DNA of 64,000 bases, taken from Durusdinium trenchii. Taxonomy: Eukaryota > Sar > Dinophyceae > Suessiales > Symbiodiniaceae. Position numbers and translations under genes: made by a program. The notes beneath the pieces were generated by a model. The model searched no databases and had not been told where the DNA came from. It saw only the letters and a list, made by a program, of their open reading frames with translations. Location: NCBI GenBank assembly GCA_963970005.1, contig CAXAMN010000002.1, positions 746,743 to 810,742 of the forward strand, read 5' to 3'. Positions 49,601 to 61,275 of the stretch are shown piece after piece (position 1 is the first letter of the stretch; every line of letters begins with the position of its first letter).

Positions 49601-50251
49601 CAGGGCCTCAGGTGAAACGTCCAAAGATCCACCCAATCCCTCAGCCAAACCTCGACATAAATATGTTTAAGCTAGATGTTGATGCAACTTTTGATGGTCT
49701 GAAGCAAACGCAAACGTACATCTGATTTTCAGCAACCTCTTTGAGCAATGGGGAGGCAAAGGGTATGGCATGGCCCTTGGCAGACTTTGGCCACCCCGCT
49801 GGCCAGTCAAGATCTGTCCCAAGTGCCTGGGCAAGCTGTGTGAAAAAGGCTCTCAAAACGTGCTTTTGATCCTGCCAAGTGACCCAACAAAAAGGCACCA
49901 CTCTAATAGGTTCCAATCTGTCCCAGCTAAACTAGCTAGGCAATGCATGGCTATGCTATACTAGGTAGGTGATAACTGTCCGGCAACAAGTGGTTTGCTT
50001 CTAAGCTACAGGAAATAGTCTATGTATGTGTTTCCCATCGAAACATCCAGTATGTGAGCGAACTCCCATGTCGCTCGCTCTTCACATGACCATGACTGAA
50101 GCCTCCAGAATGTTGTCCACAATGGTCCCTTGGCAATCTGAATGCATGGCCCAGCACAAGTCCTGAGGCCAAGTCTGCGCTGTCATGGCAACTGACTCTG
50201 TGTCTGTCATCGTCACCATTCCGCCCTTGTGGGTGGAATCATCTCTGCGCC

Positions 50252-50345
50252 CTTGCTCCTAGTAGTAAGGCCAGGAGCGCCTAGTAGCTTCTTGTTCCTA
50301 GTAGTAAGGCCAGGAGCCCCTAGTAGCGTCCTTGCTACAAGTTGC
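50252..50345 (-). repeat. Minisatellite family copy, reverse orientation
   Basis: Units GCTCCTAGTAGTAAGGCCAG and GGAGCCCCTAGTAGCGTCC mirror those at 33786-33892. Confidence 0.85.
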
Positions 50346-51138
50346 AGGACCTTTCAATCCAAAATCATCCGGTCTCATAGCGACAAGCAATCTAGCCAAG
50401 CAGAAGTCCCTTCGGACCACCCATCCTCCGAGCTCAAGTACTGAAGGAACGTCTCGGAATTTGGAGTTCTCAGCTGCCAACCTCAGCCGCATCGAACCCT
50501 CAAGGAAGGACGAGCCCTTCTGGACTCCTGAAAATGGATCGAGATGTACCGCCACTGTAGGTGTTTCCGCTGTCTGACAAGCTTGTTGTAGCTACTAGTA
50601 GGATTTTAAGTCACATCAGTCGGCGAAAAGTCACATCACCCCCATGGCACACCGCATTGGAAAGAAGTCACATAAAACATGTAAACTCCAGTGGCACAGC
50701 GCCGCCAAAGCAAGTCTTTAGTACAAGCTCGAGCACGCAAACACGCAGCTCTTCCTACACTGGAACAACGGCGCACCCTGCAGCGGCACCAGCACCCACG
50801 CTCGAAAACGCACACATGCAGCTCTTCTTATACTTGAAGTAAGAACTCTAATAGAAAACACGATGCAATGATGCAACAAGGTTGTTGAATCTATCACACA
50901 CGCAAGCAACGCATGGGTACAGTACGTTAACATCAGTTAGAACAAATAGAACAACAACAAACATCCATAAATAAGCCAATCCCCAAGGGCACACCATTTT
51001 GATACGACTTTCCTCCGGTTGATACGACTTAAAGCCAGGCCCCAGTAACAGGCTTAGAATCTTCGAAGTAACTGTCGGTATACCTGGTATGCCTCCCTCT
51101 CCGAATCTTTGCAATGACGTTTCAAGCTAAAACATCTC

Positions 51139-51545
51139 CCTACTAGGGGCTCCTGGCCTCGCTACTAGGAGCAAGGACGCTACTAGGGGCTCCTGGCCGT
51201 ACTGCTAGGAACAAGAAGCTACTAGGAACAAGTGCATCGCTTCTAGTAACAAGTGCCTTACTAGTAGTAACAAGAAGCTATTAGGAACAAGTGCCACGCT
51301 AGTAGTAACAGGTGCCTTACTAGTAGTAACAAGAAGCTATTAGGAACAAGTGCATCGCTTCTAGTAACAAGTGCCTTACTAGAAGTAACAAGAAGCTATT
51401 AGGAACAAGTGCCACGCTAGTAGTAACAGGTGCCTTACTAGTAGTAACAAGAAGCTATTAGGAACAAGTGCATCGCTTCTAGTAACAAGTGCCTTACTAG
51501 TAGTAACAAGAAGCTAGTAGTAGTAACAAGAAGCTACTAGGGGCT
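51139..51545 (+). repeat. Higher-order minisatellite array, 118-bp period
   Basis: The motif GTGCATCGCTTCTAGTAAC starts at 51232, 51350 and 51468, exactly 118 bp apart. Each 118-bp unit is made of six sub-units of 21, 21, 17, 21, 21 and 17 bp (AAGTGC... types and AAGAAGCTATTAGGAAC). It is flanked on both sides by GCTACTAGGGGCTC units. Confidence 0.95.
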
Positions 51546-52494
51546 CTTTCAACACATCGACCTCAAAAGAAAAAAACCGCTCGGCCCAGCGGACGCCGCA
51601 CGGCCACATGGACCTCGAAAGCCTGGTGAAACTGCGATATGTGGAAACGGGGTTGTGTGAACGCCCTTTGCTTGACTTGTCTTTGGAGTCTCAGGGAGAA
51701 ACCAATTCGGGGCGAAAGGGGTGAACACGATGTTTAATGGAATTTCCAGGTGTTCAAGTCGAAGCTGCCCTTTGGAACTGGTGAGGACAATGTCAAAGGA
51801 AGTGATTCTGTGCAATTGTAGAGTGGTAGCAAAAGCAGAATTGGCCGGAGACGGATATGCAGCCCCCTGAGGCTTAACAGAAGCAACTCATGCGCGGCCT
51901 CTGAACAAACATCTGGCAAACTAGGTGTCTCTTTGTCCTTTCAAGCATCAGCCACTGAGCGAATCCGAGTTCCAACTCGGATGATGACGACAGAAAAGCA
52001 GGTCTTCTGCCATGGAAAACCCTGTTGACCTCCCAAACCGATGTGTCCCCGTTTCCGATCGCCTTCATGAAGCGCTTTCCGCTCTCATCCAAGTCAGAGG
52101 CGTGCGGAGTCGCGCCAATGTCTTGCCTGGCGAAGGGGAAGGCGCCATACAAAACTAAATGAGAATCAAAAGCAGTATGCCAGGCAGTATGGAACTGGTC
52201 GTATGCTTGGAATGCTCCTTCGGCCGTATCTGTGATAGAATTGCTCTATGTTTGCATATGTTGGCCCTTGATGCAGGGCAGGTTGTCTTAGAGTCATGTT
52301 TGATGGAAAAGAATCCGTCCTCTCTGAACGCAAAGATTGCTTCCGATCCTGAAAAGAGAAATCCAGTCTGACGCTCGAATGATGGAAGGTAAGGTTGAGT
52401 CGAAAATCTACGTTCGATGAGTTGTGATGCATGAGTATGCGAGCGATGATCAAAAGTCATTGTGTGACTCAAGGTCATCAAGATTTGATGAGTG

Positions 52495-52545
52495 TATTAT
52501 AATATATATATATTATATAATGTAGTATTATATAATACAGTACTA
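52495..52545. repeat. AT-rich tract
   Basis: TATAATATATAT-type sequence of about 50 bp, partly self-complementary. Confidence 0.85.
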
Positions 52546-54187
52546 GTACCAAGTCCATCACGTGATCGCTTTGGGTGAGTGTGGCGTTGTTTCCCCAGCA
52601 AAACAGTGCAAAACATACATGTTGAAATCCCACATCCCACCGACTAACCACTTGTCACTTTCATAATCTGGACGTCAGGCGAAGGAAGCAGAGGAACACA
52701 TGAAAGCTCTTTTCTATGGAATCTATGACCTGTGAATCTCTTCGGTGATCCTGTCAGACCATGGTCAATGATTGACCGTCAATCTGTGCCGGGCTGGCAG
52801 CAACACCAGCAAGCGGGCCTCTCACCATGGCCAGGTCATGGTTGAGTCTCATGGATGTTTCTGAATTTTGAAAAGAAAGGTACTTCATGTCCCAAACCAT
52901 GGAGAAGGACCTATGGAATGTATTTCCAGATTTGGATACTTGACCAATCCATACCAATCCCAAACAACCTGCCATTGCCACCGCCGGCAGCTTCCCATTT
53001 CTGAAGTGTATATACATATATACTCGAGGGCCCCCACAAAGAGGCAGAACACTTGGAATGCTTTGTTGTGAATATCAACTGACCTGGCGCGTCTTCCGAT
53101 TCCACAACAATGCTGAGAAGAATGTGAATATACTCAAGGTGTTCAGCGGGTGCTGACCTGCCCCACCAAAATAAGGTGTCGGACTTGCCATGTCGTTGTG
53201 CCCTCCCGCGATACATCATACCTGGATATACCTGGACTGTTCGCCTGTTCTCTTATGTTTCTCTGGGATCCGAACTGCTGAACCTGGTCTGTACAGCTTT
53301 CAGGGATCCCATGTTTGGGTTGGAGGCACGAACCACTGCTTCGAAGGATGAAAAAATGGCAAATTCCTACAGGGCCACTCGAGCGATACTGAAACAAAGA
53401 CAAGAGCGAGAGTGGACATGCCCCAACACCGAAAAAGGCCTGAAATGATCCATTATCGTGATTTGCGAATCCGGCATGCAACGGTCAGGCAGTCCAAGTG
53501 CCAATGATTGATCAAAGTTCGAAAGAAAGTGTCATGCTGGCAAATGGGAGCTATGGTCGAAAGTTGCAAGGCATTGGCACTCGGTCTATCATTGCATGCC
53601 GTCACCAAAACAAACACGATACTTGAGGAATCATTGCACAGGCATCTTTGCTGGAAAATTACTGCCGAATTTGGCGGCAGTGCAAAGGAACAGCAAAGGA
53701 AGTATAGAAGCAGCCCGAATCATACTGTAGCGACAAATGGTCTGGGACTTGCAGCCCAACTGCCACCATTGCTTTCGTTGGCTCAACCTCCTCGTTGGGA
53801 AGTTGACGAGAAGACCTGTTTGTGACCTCCCATTTTCAGGAAGCTCTCCCTGTCGGGGAATGAGAGCCAATCGAGATCACGGTCCTAAATATATTTAAAT
53901 GCACTGTATGTTCCTTGCAAATCAGCCAACGAAAGCCCACTCGGAAGATACTCGTGGACTGCCTCGATCAACTCGCTCTCAAATCTGGAGCCAAACATCA
54001 CGTGGCATGTTATATTTAGAACATACAGCATGAATAAGACAATTTCTCATAGACAATCATCAGGTGAGCTGCTTCTGCTCCATCAGAGTTTAGACCAGCG
54101 CACCCTGTCAGCCAGAGCCCTGCGCAGCAGTGCATCCGAAGCAATGCGCAGCAGTGGCGATGGCCTCGTTTGGCGTGAGAACCCGAG

Positions 54188-54395
54188 GTTAAGTTTCCCC
54201 TCGTTTCCCTAAAAATGTAGAAATCAAATCATTAGTGCGAGCGTTTCTTCAGCTATCCTGCGTCCATACTAGTAGCTACTTCTAGGTAGTAGCTACCTCA
54301 CCCCACTAGCTACCTAGCTAGCTAACCTCTACTAGCGGCCAACAAAAAAAAATAAAGCTGATAGGAGCGGGTTTTTAAAAAGAAAGGTTTTCGCG
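54188..54395 (-). repeat. Dispersed hairpin-bearing element, copy 4
   Basis: Reverse-oriented: ends GGTTAAGTTTCCCC at the left, then the CATTAGTGCGAGCG hairpin region, ATCCTGCGTCCATACTAGTA, the AGCTACCT tract and a T-run with CCCGCTCC at the right (as complement). It confirms the 5' T-run and the 3' AAACTTAA as shared ends. Confidence 0.75.
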
Positions 54396-54870
54396 TCCTC
54401 TCTCTCTCTCTAACACGGCTCCGACGAGGGGCTGTGCGTAGCCCAGCTTGAGAGCATCCTATAATTACTCTTTACACACTCCGAGGCTCCATTTGGAGGC
54501 TTAGCCGGAGTCGGGATCTAGCTAGGGACAAATTCGCGTCGACTGAATGTTGAAAAAGACTTTAAAAAATTGTCACCGTTGAAGACTGGATGCTGTCACT
54601 ACGGTGTTGGCTAAATGCTAAGTGCTAGAAACACACGCCCATGTGCTCGATCAGACGAATTCCAAACCGCCTAAAAACTGAAGACCGCCTCGAAGCAAGG
54701 ATGCGTGATCTCTTTCCAAGTAACCTAGGGGTGTTTTGTTGAATGATACCTGGCAATTTCTAGCCACATTGCCACAATGAGATGGCCCAAATGCATCCAA
54801 AGGCATGAAAGTGAAGAAAAACATACGCCGCCGTCCCGAGCTGCCCAGGACTTTTTCGCACCCCCCTCAG

Positions 54871-54980
54871 AGGTCGCCCTCCGAAGCTCTGAGGTCCCCA
54901 GCAGCTCGCCGGAGCTTCTCATCATCGAGGCTCTCAACGTCGAAGACACTCAATCCAGCCAGGCCAAGATCCAGCTGCTG
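54871..54980 (+). CDS. Candidate exon, acidic Ser-rich protein
   Basis: An excellent acceptor (TTTTTCGCACCCCCCTCAG) precedes 36 codons, VALRSSEVPSSSPELLIIEA and LNVEDTQSSQAKIQLL, ending at a GTTGAAG donor (54981). Almost every third base is G or C. The minus strand is also open and protein-like (GLAGLSVFDVESLDDEKLRR) but has lower G/C at third positions and a poorer acceptor, so plus is preferred. No domain recognised. Start phase 1, end phase 0. Confidence 0.5.
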
Positions 54981-55360
54981 GTTGAAGTCACAGTCGTACC
55001 TTCGACGTAGAAAACTCATATATCATATACAGCACAATCATCTCAGTGTTGAATTAGTTGTGTGCGCACCAAGTGGACGAACATCAACCTGCTCTGCTCG
55101 ACACATTACAGTAAAGGCCCACAAACAGTGGCTGGAGCTGGAGCTTTCCCATTGTTAGAATGTCGCCGTTGGGGTCATCATGCAATGTCACACAACAAAA
55201 GCGGGTGCCAGCCAGGCAACTCGACTAGTGTCTCTCAATGTCTTTTAGTTGGTAAGCTGCTGCTTGACCTTGAAAGCCAATGCCAAGCTGCATCGTGCAC
55301 TGCGGATTGGATTCACCAATCATAATCAAAAGGTGCTCATGAGGAAGCTCTATGAGTGAT

Positions 55361-55546
55361 TCAAGATGATTCAAGAGAGTCCACTCCCTTCGTCGGAACG
55401 AAACCGAGCTGAGCCTTCTTGCTGCCTTGGCACATCTTGCCGTCCCAGCCCACATTGACGGTATTCGTGCACATGAGTACAGGCATCGTTTGTTCATTGA
55501 AGTTCCGGACTAAGAGGTCCTTAGAATGACAAACTTGGATGGGCAA
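55361..55546 (-). CDS. Possible exon, unknown protein
   Basis: Minus-strand frame PIQVCHSKDLLVRNFNEQTM then PVLMCTNTVNVGWDGKMCQG looks like globular protein. A GC donor could follow CCAAG. No acceptor was settled. The stretch VLMCTNTVNVGWD recalls helicase motif V, but the following residues do not fit that family. Confidence 0.3.
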   Translation of the reverse strand: MPIQVCHSKDLLVRNFNEQTMPVLMCTNTVNVGWDGKMCQGSKKAQLGFVPTKGVDSLESS

Positions 55547-56591
55547 AAGGACATTGAGTTCATGTCATGTCACGGTTCATTGAACCAGCTCGCTACGAAG
55601 CCTTGCTGCACTGATTCATTCGAGCCAAGGAACCATGTAGCCCTCCAAAGCACCTGGCAGTGACATTTACTACTTACGACTTCACTGCGTGCCTTAGAAT
55701 ACCGGAGTCGGAAACCGCTCATTTTAAGAAAACTCAGGGAAGTCAACGAGTTTCTCCCAAATGTTGCACGGGCACAGGATCTCGCATGTCCGAACAAGCG
55801 GGCCATGTGACCGGCCTTTCTTTCGCAAGAAGTCAAAGTACCGCCTTAGCCACTGATCTTCCATGCTTCGGCGGTCCGTCAATGGGCCCACCATAGGACT
55901 GTTGTATACTGTTGTCGCTGCCCATACAGGAACAATTGCCAGACAAACGGTGCTTGAGCATTTATATATGGGCAAGTGGCTTGAGAGTTGTCTGGGCCAA
56001 GTGGCTTGATGGGCATATTGCAGATGGTGATCAATCCTTGGGCTGTTTCGACGTGGCTTCAGCTGTATATAAGTTGGATTTATCCACCACGATCCAAAAT
56101 CCAATCTGCCGCACCCTCTTATCACGCACTCTCCAAATTCAAAGTACCTCGGATCCTCCAGCATGTCAGCAAGTCCTGTTTGCCAGGGAGCCATCAAACT
56201 TAATGCCATAGGCATCTCCCAGCTCTTTCTTGTATTTGCCTTGAAGCCTCAGTTCCATGAATGACAAACATACATATGAAGGACCAATATAGCACAAAAC
56301 CATTGAACTCCTCCAGCTACAGAATCCACAATCGCTACCTACCAATCACAACTTTGGGCAAAGCCCTTCGGGGAACTACCAGCCCATGGAGGACTGGACT
56401 TGCTCAATGGAGCTTGATGGGACAGCCTAAAAATTCTTGGAGGCCATTGCTAGTAGGTTATGTTGATTTTTGCTTCACCTCACAACAGCGGATGCCTCCC
56501 CTTACGATCGATCCCGGCCAAGCCGAAAAATGAACGATCCGCTGCAAGTGGAGGGTGTTGCCGGTGTTGCTGGTGTTCTCGTGTGCCAAAG

Positions 56592-56846
56592 AAAGGTCAC
56601 ATCGCCGACCAGCCGAAACGCCCGGTGATCACCATTCCACGGCAAGAGACGCACATTGCTTGGGTGGTAAGAAAGGTCCCGGAGGGTTGAAGACCAAGTC
56701 CAAGCGTAGGCCAGTGGCTCCTGAGCCATGAATGATCAGCTTCCGTGGTCTTTGTGAAAGAAGCTCCAAATGATGTGATAAAGTACAGGCTTCCCAACAA
56801 AGATCTGAGGTACCATTGCAAGGCCATTTTTGCCTTCTTCACTTAG
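56592..56846 (+). CDS. Two-exon 3' end of an unknown gene
   Basis: Exon 56592-56685 (after a CAAAG acceptor) and exon 56740-56846 join in phase 1 across a 54-bp GT-AG intron and end in TAG. The joined protein reads KKGHIADQPKRPVITIPRQE, then THIAWVVRKVPEASVVFVKE, then APNDVIKYRLPNKDLRYHCK and AIFAFF. The continuity across the junction is the chief support. A GC donor after TGCAAG (56831) would be an alternative if the gene continues to 57000. Upstream exons were not identified; a 21-bp minisatellite unit lies at 56436. Confidence 0.5.
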
Positions 56847-56999
56847 GTTCCATTCCAAGGGTCTAACTGAAGGATCGCGAGAAACTATGCTCAACTAAGT
56901 TGGAAATCTGAGCTGGTGGTCCCCCAAAACGCGACATCCGACAAGGGTCGCCACAGCAATTCGGCCAGGGCACCTGTACCATAACCGTGATCATTCAAG

Positions 57000-57257
57000 A
57001 TGCGGAGGCCCTGGGACAGCACAGTGTTTGGAAAGGACAACTCTCCAAATTTCACCGGGTGGGCTCCTATTACAGGACTGATCTTTATTCCACCCTACCG
57101 GCATCGGAGGTCAACAGCCCCAAGGAGGACCAAGCGAGGTCACCGGACGCACGATCGTCCATGTCCGTCTGGACTCGTGACACGCTGTGCTGCGCAGCGG
57201 CTGCGCCTGGACACTCCGCTCGAAGACCTTTCGGCCACGCTGCCTGGCGAGCTCTAG
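57000..57257 (+). CDS. Possible exon, ambiguous frame
   Basis: After a CAAG acceptor two plus frames stay open and protein-like: one with WAPITGLIFIPPYRHRRSTA and a TAG at 57255, the other with ALGQHSVWKGQLSKFHRVGS. The minus strand is open as well. GC-rich. It may be the next exon of the gene at 56592-56846. Confidence 0.3.
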   Translation: MRRPWDSTVFGKDNSPNFTGWAPITGLIFIPPYRHRRSTAPRRTKRGHRTHDRPCPSGLVTRCAAQRLRLDTPLEDLSATLPGEL

Positions 57258-57777
57258 AGCTGGGGCTTTAGGCTTCAAAATGGAAATTGGATCGATTTGG
57301 ATCGTCTTGGCCAAGTATACTTAGTAATTCTAAGATTGGAAGTGGTACCTGGCACCTGTATGTGAGTGAGTTGGAGTGTAAGCCAGCCATGCCGCAGACG
57401 TGAATCCCCGACCGAACCGTTTTGCAACGTCCAGCTGCTTCAGATCACAGTGGCCCGGGGAATCCGTTCGCCAATCACCCTGCGAATCTCTCCAAAGCGT
57501 CCCTACAATGATCACCCTCAGTGACTGGGGCCTATCGGTCTGCTCTGGCTCGTAGCTTGGAAGGGAGCAAATCACATCCACGCGATGCTCAGCCAGGAAG
57601 TTGGGCAAGGTCTCCTGCCCTGGCTCAAGCAGGACCTGCATGCAGCGCGTACCAAGCGGGTTTTCAACTAGTATACTACTGTTGGCAAGAGGGTACCAAG
57701 CAACAACATGAGAAAAAGGCAAGTCTTCTGGTTCTACCAAGAATGTCAGCCAATTGAATGCATTGGCATTGTTCTTC

Positions 57778-57968
57778 CTTAGTAGCAAGAAGCTACTAGG
57801 AACAAAGTGCATTTCTATAGTAACAAGAAGCCACTAGTAACAAGTGCATCGCTTCTAGTAACAAGTGCCTTACTAGTAGTAACAAGAAGCTACTAGTAAC
57901 TTAAATTCTTTTTATTGTTTCTAATAGCTTCTTGTTACTAGTAAGGCACTTGTTCCTAGTAGCTTATT
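57778..57968. repeat. Minisatellite copy forming a long inverted repeat
   Basis: The left arm (about 57857-57900, AACAAGTGCCTTACTAGTAG...) and right arm (about 57918-57955) are near-perfect inverted copies of about 38 bp around a short AT-rich spacer, so this copy can fold into a hairpin. Confidence 0.9.
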
Positions 57969-58136
57969 AAGCACTGAAAGCAAGGGCATCGCTACGTGTT
58001 CTCCCCCCAATCAACCTTTCCGACGAAGCCCATCCGACTCAGTCCGACGACTGCGGGCCGTGAGGTTGCAACGGTCGATGATGCGCAACTCTCGCCCAGT
58101 CTCCTTGGTGTCAAAACCCTGCACCTTCTGAATTGA

Positions 58137-58152
58137 TGTATATATATATATG
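58137..58152. repeat. Short (TA)n tract
   Basis: TATATATATATATG run. Confidence 0.85.
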
Positions 58153-59001
58153 TGTTATTAAGTGAAACGAATCAGACTACTTCTGCTCGATAAAACTGAC
58201 TGCTTGTAGCTTCCTCACAGTGTTGCTTCATTTTCAGTGGCTTTGGCCTCGTCGCTGTAACAGAAGGAAATTAGGGCACAACCCAGACTGCAAAGCCACC
58301 AAATCTCATGAAATACGAGTACAACCCAAAGTCCATCCAAGGGCCCGTCCCAAAGAAGAATGAACTCATCCTAGAATAATTAACGAACCGTGCAATGCCA
58401 CCTAGCATCACCTAACTAGCAAGTTGACAAAACAAATATCACGATATACGTATGGAAATAGTAGCAAGATATCCTGCAATCTTCAACAACTCAGGCCAGG
58501 AGGAAAAAACTCAACAACAGACGTTGCGACCAAACATCTATGTTCATGATGTTTTAAATGTCACCTGGGTCTGGCGGTGCAGCTTGGAGATCTAAGCCTT
58601 CTGCAAATAGGTTCTTGGATAGTGGCAAATGATCGCATGAGATTGGGAGAATTCTAGGTTTGAACTAACATTTTTCCAATTGAAATGCATGCAACAAACA
58701 TACGGCCTCTTCTCTTCTTACCATCCTCCGCGTGATGTGATTCCACCGCCAGAAAAAAAACATCCGACGTGGACCCGAAAAGGGAAAAAAACCAATGTCT
58801 CTGCACACGTCTCATCACACCAACCTCAAAGCCTGATTTCCTATGCAAACGAAGACAGTCGAAGACAATTGGAGACAGCCAGAAAACCGCATACCAGGCC
58901 CAAGCAACCCGCCACAGCCAAACAGCCGGATACAAACGCAGACCCTACATACTATAACCAGCAAGACGAGCAGCAGCAAAAGCACCTGTTCAAAGGGTAA
59001 G

Positions 59002-59092
59002 ATCAGTAGCAATGGCCTCCAACCTAATAGCAATGGCTTCCAACTTACTAGCCACGGCCTCCAACCTAGTAGCGATGGCCTCCAACCTAGTG
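59002..59092 (+). repeat. 21-bp minisatellite, four units
   Basis: Four tandem units of AGCAATGGCCTCCAACCTAAT type, exactly 21 bp each, so the frame is kept (Ser-Asn-Gly-Leu-Gln-Pro-Asn in one frame). Related pieces lie at 3381-3440, 4745-4771, 38126-38190, 49265-49305 and 56436-56456. Confidence 0.95.
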
Positions 59093-59365
59093 TATAGTTG
59101 CCCACGGATTGGTCAGTCGCCTGGTGTTTTCGTACGCTTTACTGTTTTCACAGCAGCTTTGTCATCGGTGTCATAACATTGCCATCGGCTTCATAACGTT
59201 GTCATCGATTAGTCGTGTGATTAAAGTGGGGTGGGTGGGCGGAGGGGGGGGGTATGTTCCAAATCGGCTTCACCACAGGTTGTCATCGGTGTCATAACTG
59301 TCATCGGCTGTCATCGGTTTCACATCATCTTGTGTAGTTACAGTAATGTTTTTGTATAAGAAGAG

Positions 59366-59596
59366 ATGGATATATGGCAAGCACGACGCATGCCGAGAAA
59401 GGTCAAAGTGAAAGGCTCATCCGTGCATAACCCAGCCATTGAAAGACGAGTCTGGCAGTTTGCTTGGAGAAGAGAACTGAAAGAGTCAGCGGCAAAAGAT
59501 GTGCTGGAAGCTCTGATGCAAGTGATCCGAGACAAACAGTGGCCAATAAAAGTCGAACATACGCGGTCCGCACTGATGAAAACGAATGGTTTCTGA
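59366..59596 (+). CDS. Possible small gene or exon
   Basis: An ATG at 59366 opens 76 codons to TGA: a basic start (ARRMPRKVKVKGSSVHNPAI) and a charged helical remainder (RELKESAAKDVLEALMQVIR, DKQWPIKVEHTRSALMKTNG). No domain recognised. The opposite strand is also open but richer in Ser/Cys and less protein-like. Confidence 0.35.
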   Translation: MDIWQARRMPRKVKVKGSSVHNPAIERRVWQFAWRRELKESAAKDVLEALMQVIRDKQWPIKVEHTRSALMKTNGF

Positions 59597-61118
59597 ACCT
59601 GCATTTTTTCCACTACGTTCTATGAATGCTCCGTTTACAACACGGGGCGACCAGTGCGCCCGTGACTATATTCTTTGGTGGAAAAACCGTTTGGGTGGAA
59701 AAATGCGATCTTCAGCTGAGCGGCCCGCAGCGCTGCAGCGCCTTCGACGAGGCGCCGGAAGCCTGAGTTCAGCTCCGGCGCGCCACCGGTGATGTCCAGG
59801 ACCTGCGGCACCGGTGCAGATGGGACTGTGCAAAGAAGGTTGGTTTAGTATGGTATAGTATGGTTTAGTTTGGTCAATTGGTTTGCAGCGTGGCATTACA
59901 GTAAATGGTTTAGTCAATTTCGCACCCAACTCAAAAGGTGTTTGTTCCAATGTGTTTGATCAAAACAGCCACTGAAAGCAAGGATTGCCATTGGCCGGGT
60001 CTGTGTATCTGGCAAGCACAAAATCTGGCACCTTTTGGACAGCCAGTGGCAACAAGCCTCTTCTCTTGCAGTTCTGCCTAGCCCTCTAAAATCAATACAT
60101 CTTTTGACAATCAGTCTGGCAGTTCGCATCGCCTTCACACTCGGAGTGTTCTTGAGAAGCAGTAAGCATCTATCCACAACTTCCTGCATCAGACCACTTC
60201 AGGTCCAAAAAAATTGGAGAGAACATGTGACATGCCGACAGCATGTCCAATGATGTTCAACGTGCCCGCGTTAATACACACTTAAGAGGTCGTAGTCATC
60301 TTTGCCGCTTGTCTTTTCTGTGCACATCCAGGCTTGTCCCAGAAGGGGATCGGCGGCGCTTCTATCTGAGCCCCAGTGCTGTCTCGAGGTGATGCGGGTC
60401 CTCTGACATCATTTCCTTCCGCAAAGGCGAAGATTCCACGTGGCAGTGGTTGCATGCTTGGTTGCAGTACAGGCCTCGCGACCATTCGCACGGCGGTCCT
60501 ATAGAGAGCCTAGGAATCGGTCGACGCGATAAGAGATGGACAGCTAGGGATATCTTGCTAATCCATCACTTCCAAGTTCCTAGCTAGTCAAATATTGCCA
60601 TGGTCCAAAACCTTTCCCCCATTGGTTGAGGAGGAATTTGATTGCGATCAGGAAAACACGTGACCTTCTTATTTCGCTAGATTGAGCAGGCACCGAGGCA
60701 CAAAAAATCAACCAATCCTCCGGCATGTCTACCACTGGCTCACCAGCAGGTGATGCACTTTGCGCTTTTTGTAAGCGGAATGATAGCAGTCTTTCAACCC
60801 TTCTACTTTAAGATAGAGACCATTTTACTATAGGGCCATCCTATTAGGGTTTCTACACTGCCTGCACATAAACACCAGGCTTCGTCAGTGCTCTTTTCGC
60901 ATGACAATTGACTGCAATAGGAGTTGGCTTTGGGGAACCCGTAGAACCATGAAATAGTTATTGAAACCACCGCTTAGGCTCCAGATTAAAGACACCGTCA
61001 AAGGCTAAGGGTGTAAATTGTATGATCTAATCTGTACTTCAAAACTGTGCGTCTGGAATCGGAAGTGTGCAGTGGAATGCTGCACCGGCATAAGTAAACT
61101 TTCAAACACTCCTGTGCC

Positions 61119-61145
61119 TTGTGTCTATCCTATTACCAGTGACAG

Positions 61146-61190
<45 letters not shown>

Positions 61191-61275
61191 GTCAGTGAGT
61201 AAAGGATAGTAAAGGCCTTTCTCTAAAATTGTGATAATTGTTGATCTAGTGTTGCAGGCAATAGGACAGACCCAA
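61119..61275. mobile_element. Miniature inverted-repeat element, copy 1 (157 bp)
   Basis: Terminal inverted repeats of about 28 bp (left TTGTGTCTATCCTATTACCA, right end complement TTGGGTCTGTCCTATTGCCT). Flanked by a perfect 8-bp direct duplication CCTGTGCC (61111-61118 and 61276-61283). It holds an expanded (GAT)n tract and no gene. An 8-bp duplication is typical of hAT and P superfamily transposases. Confidence 0.9.

Larger units (their letters stand above)
46647..54870. other. Long stretch: weak coding signs and large minisatellite
   Basis: Plus-strand segments at 47870-48000 (LEMKKSSSGSTKPPRGSST) and 48030-48215 (SKPKNASSRAVPVRCAVQAG) are Ser/Pro/Lys-rich and may be exons, but the alternatives are equally open. 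The remainder is repeats (49265-49305, 50252-50345, 51139-51545) and AT-rich DNA (52495-52545). Confidence 0.35.

Noticed and set aside
54725..54974. Minus-strand exon GLAGLSVFDVESLDDEKLRR
   Set aside because: Plus strand has the better acceptor and markedly higher G/C at third positions.
55400..55500. Helicase motif V-like sequence VLMCTNTVNVGWD
   Set aside because: No other helicase motif nearby, and the residues after the Asp do not fit.
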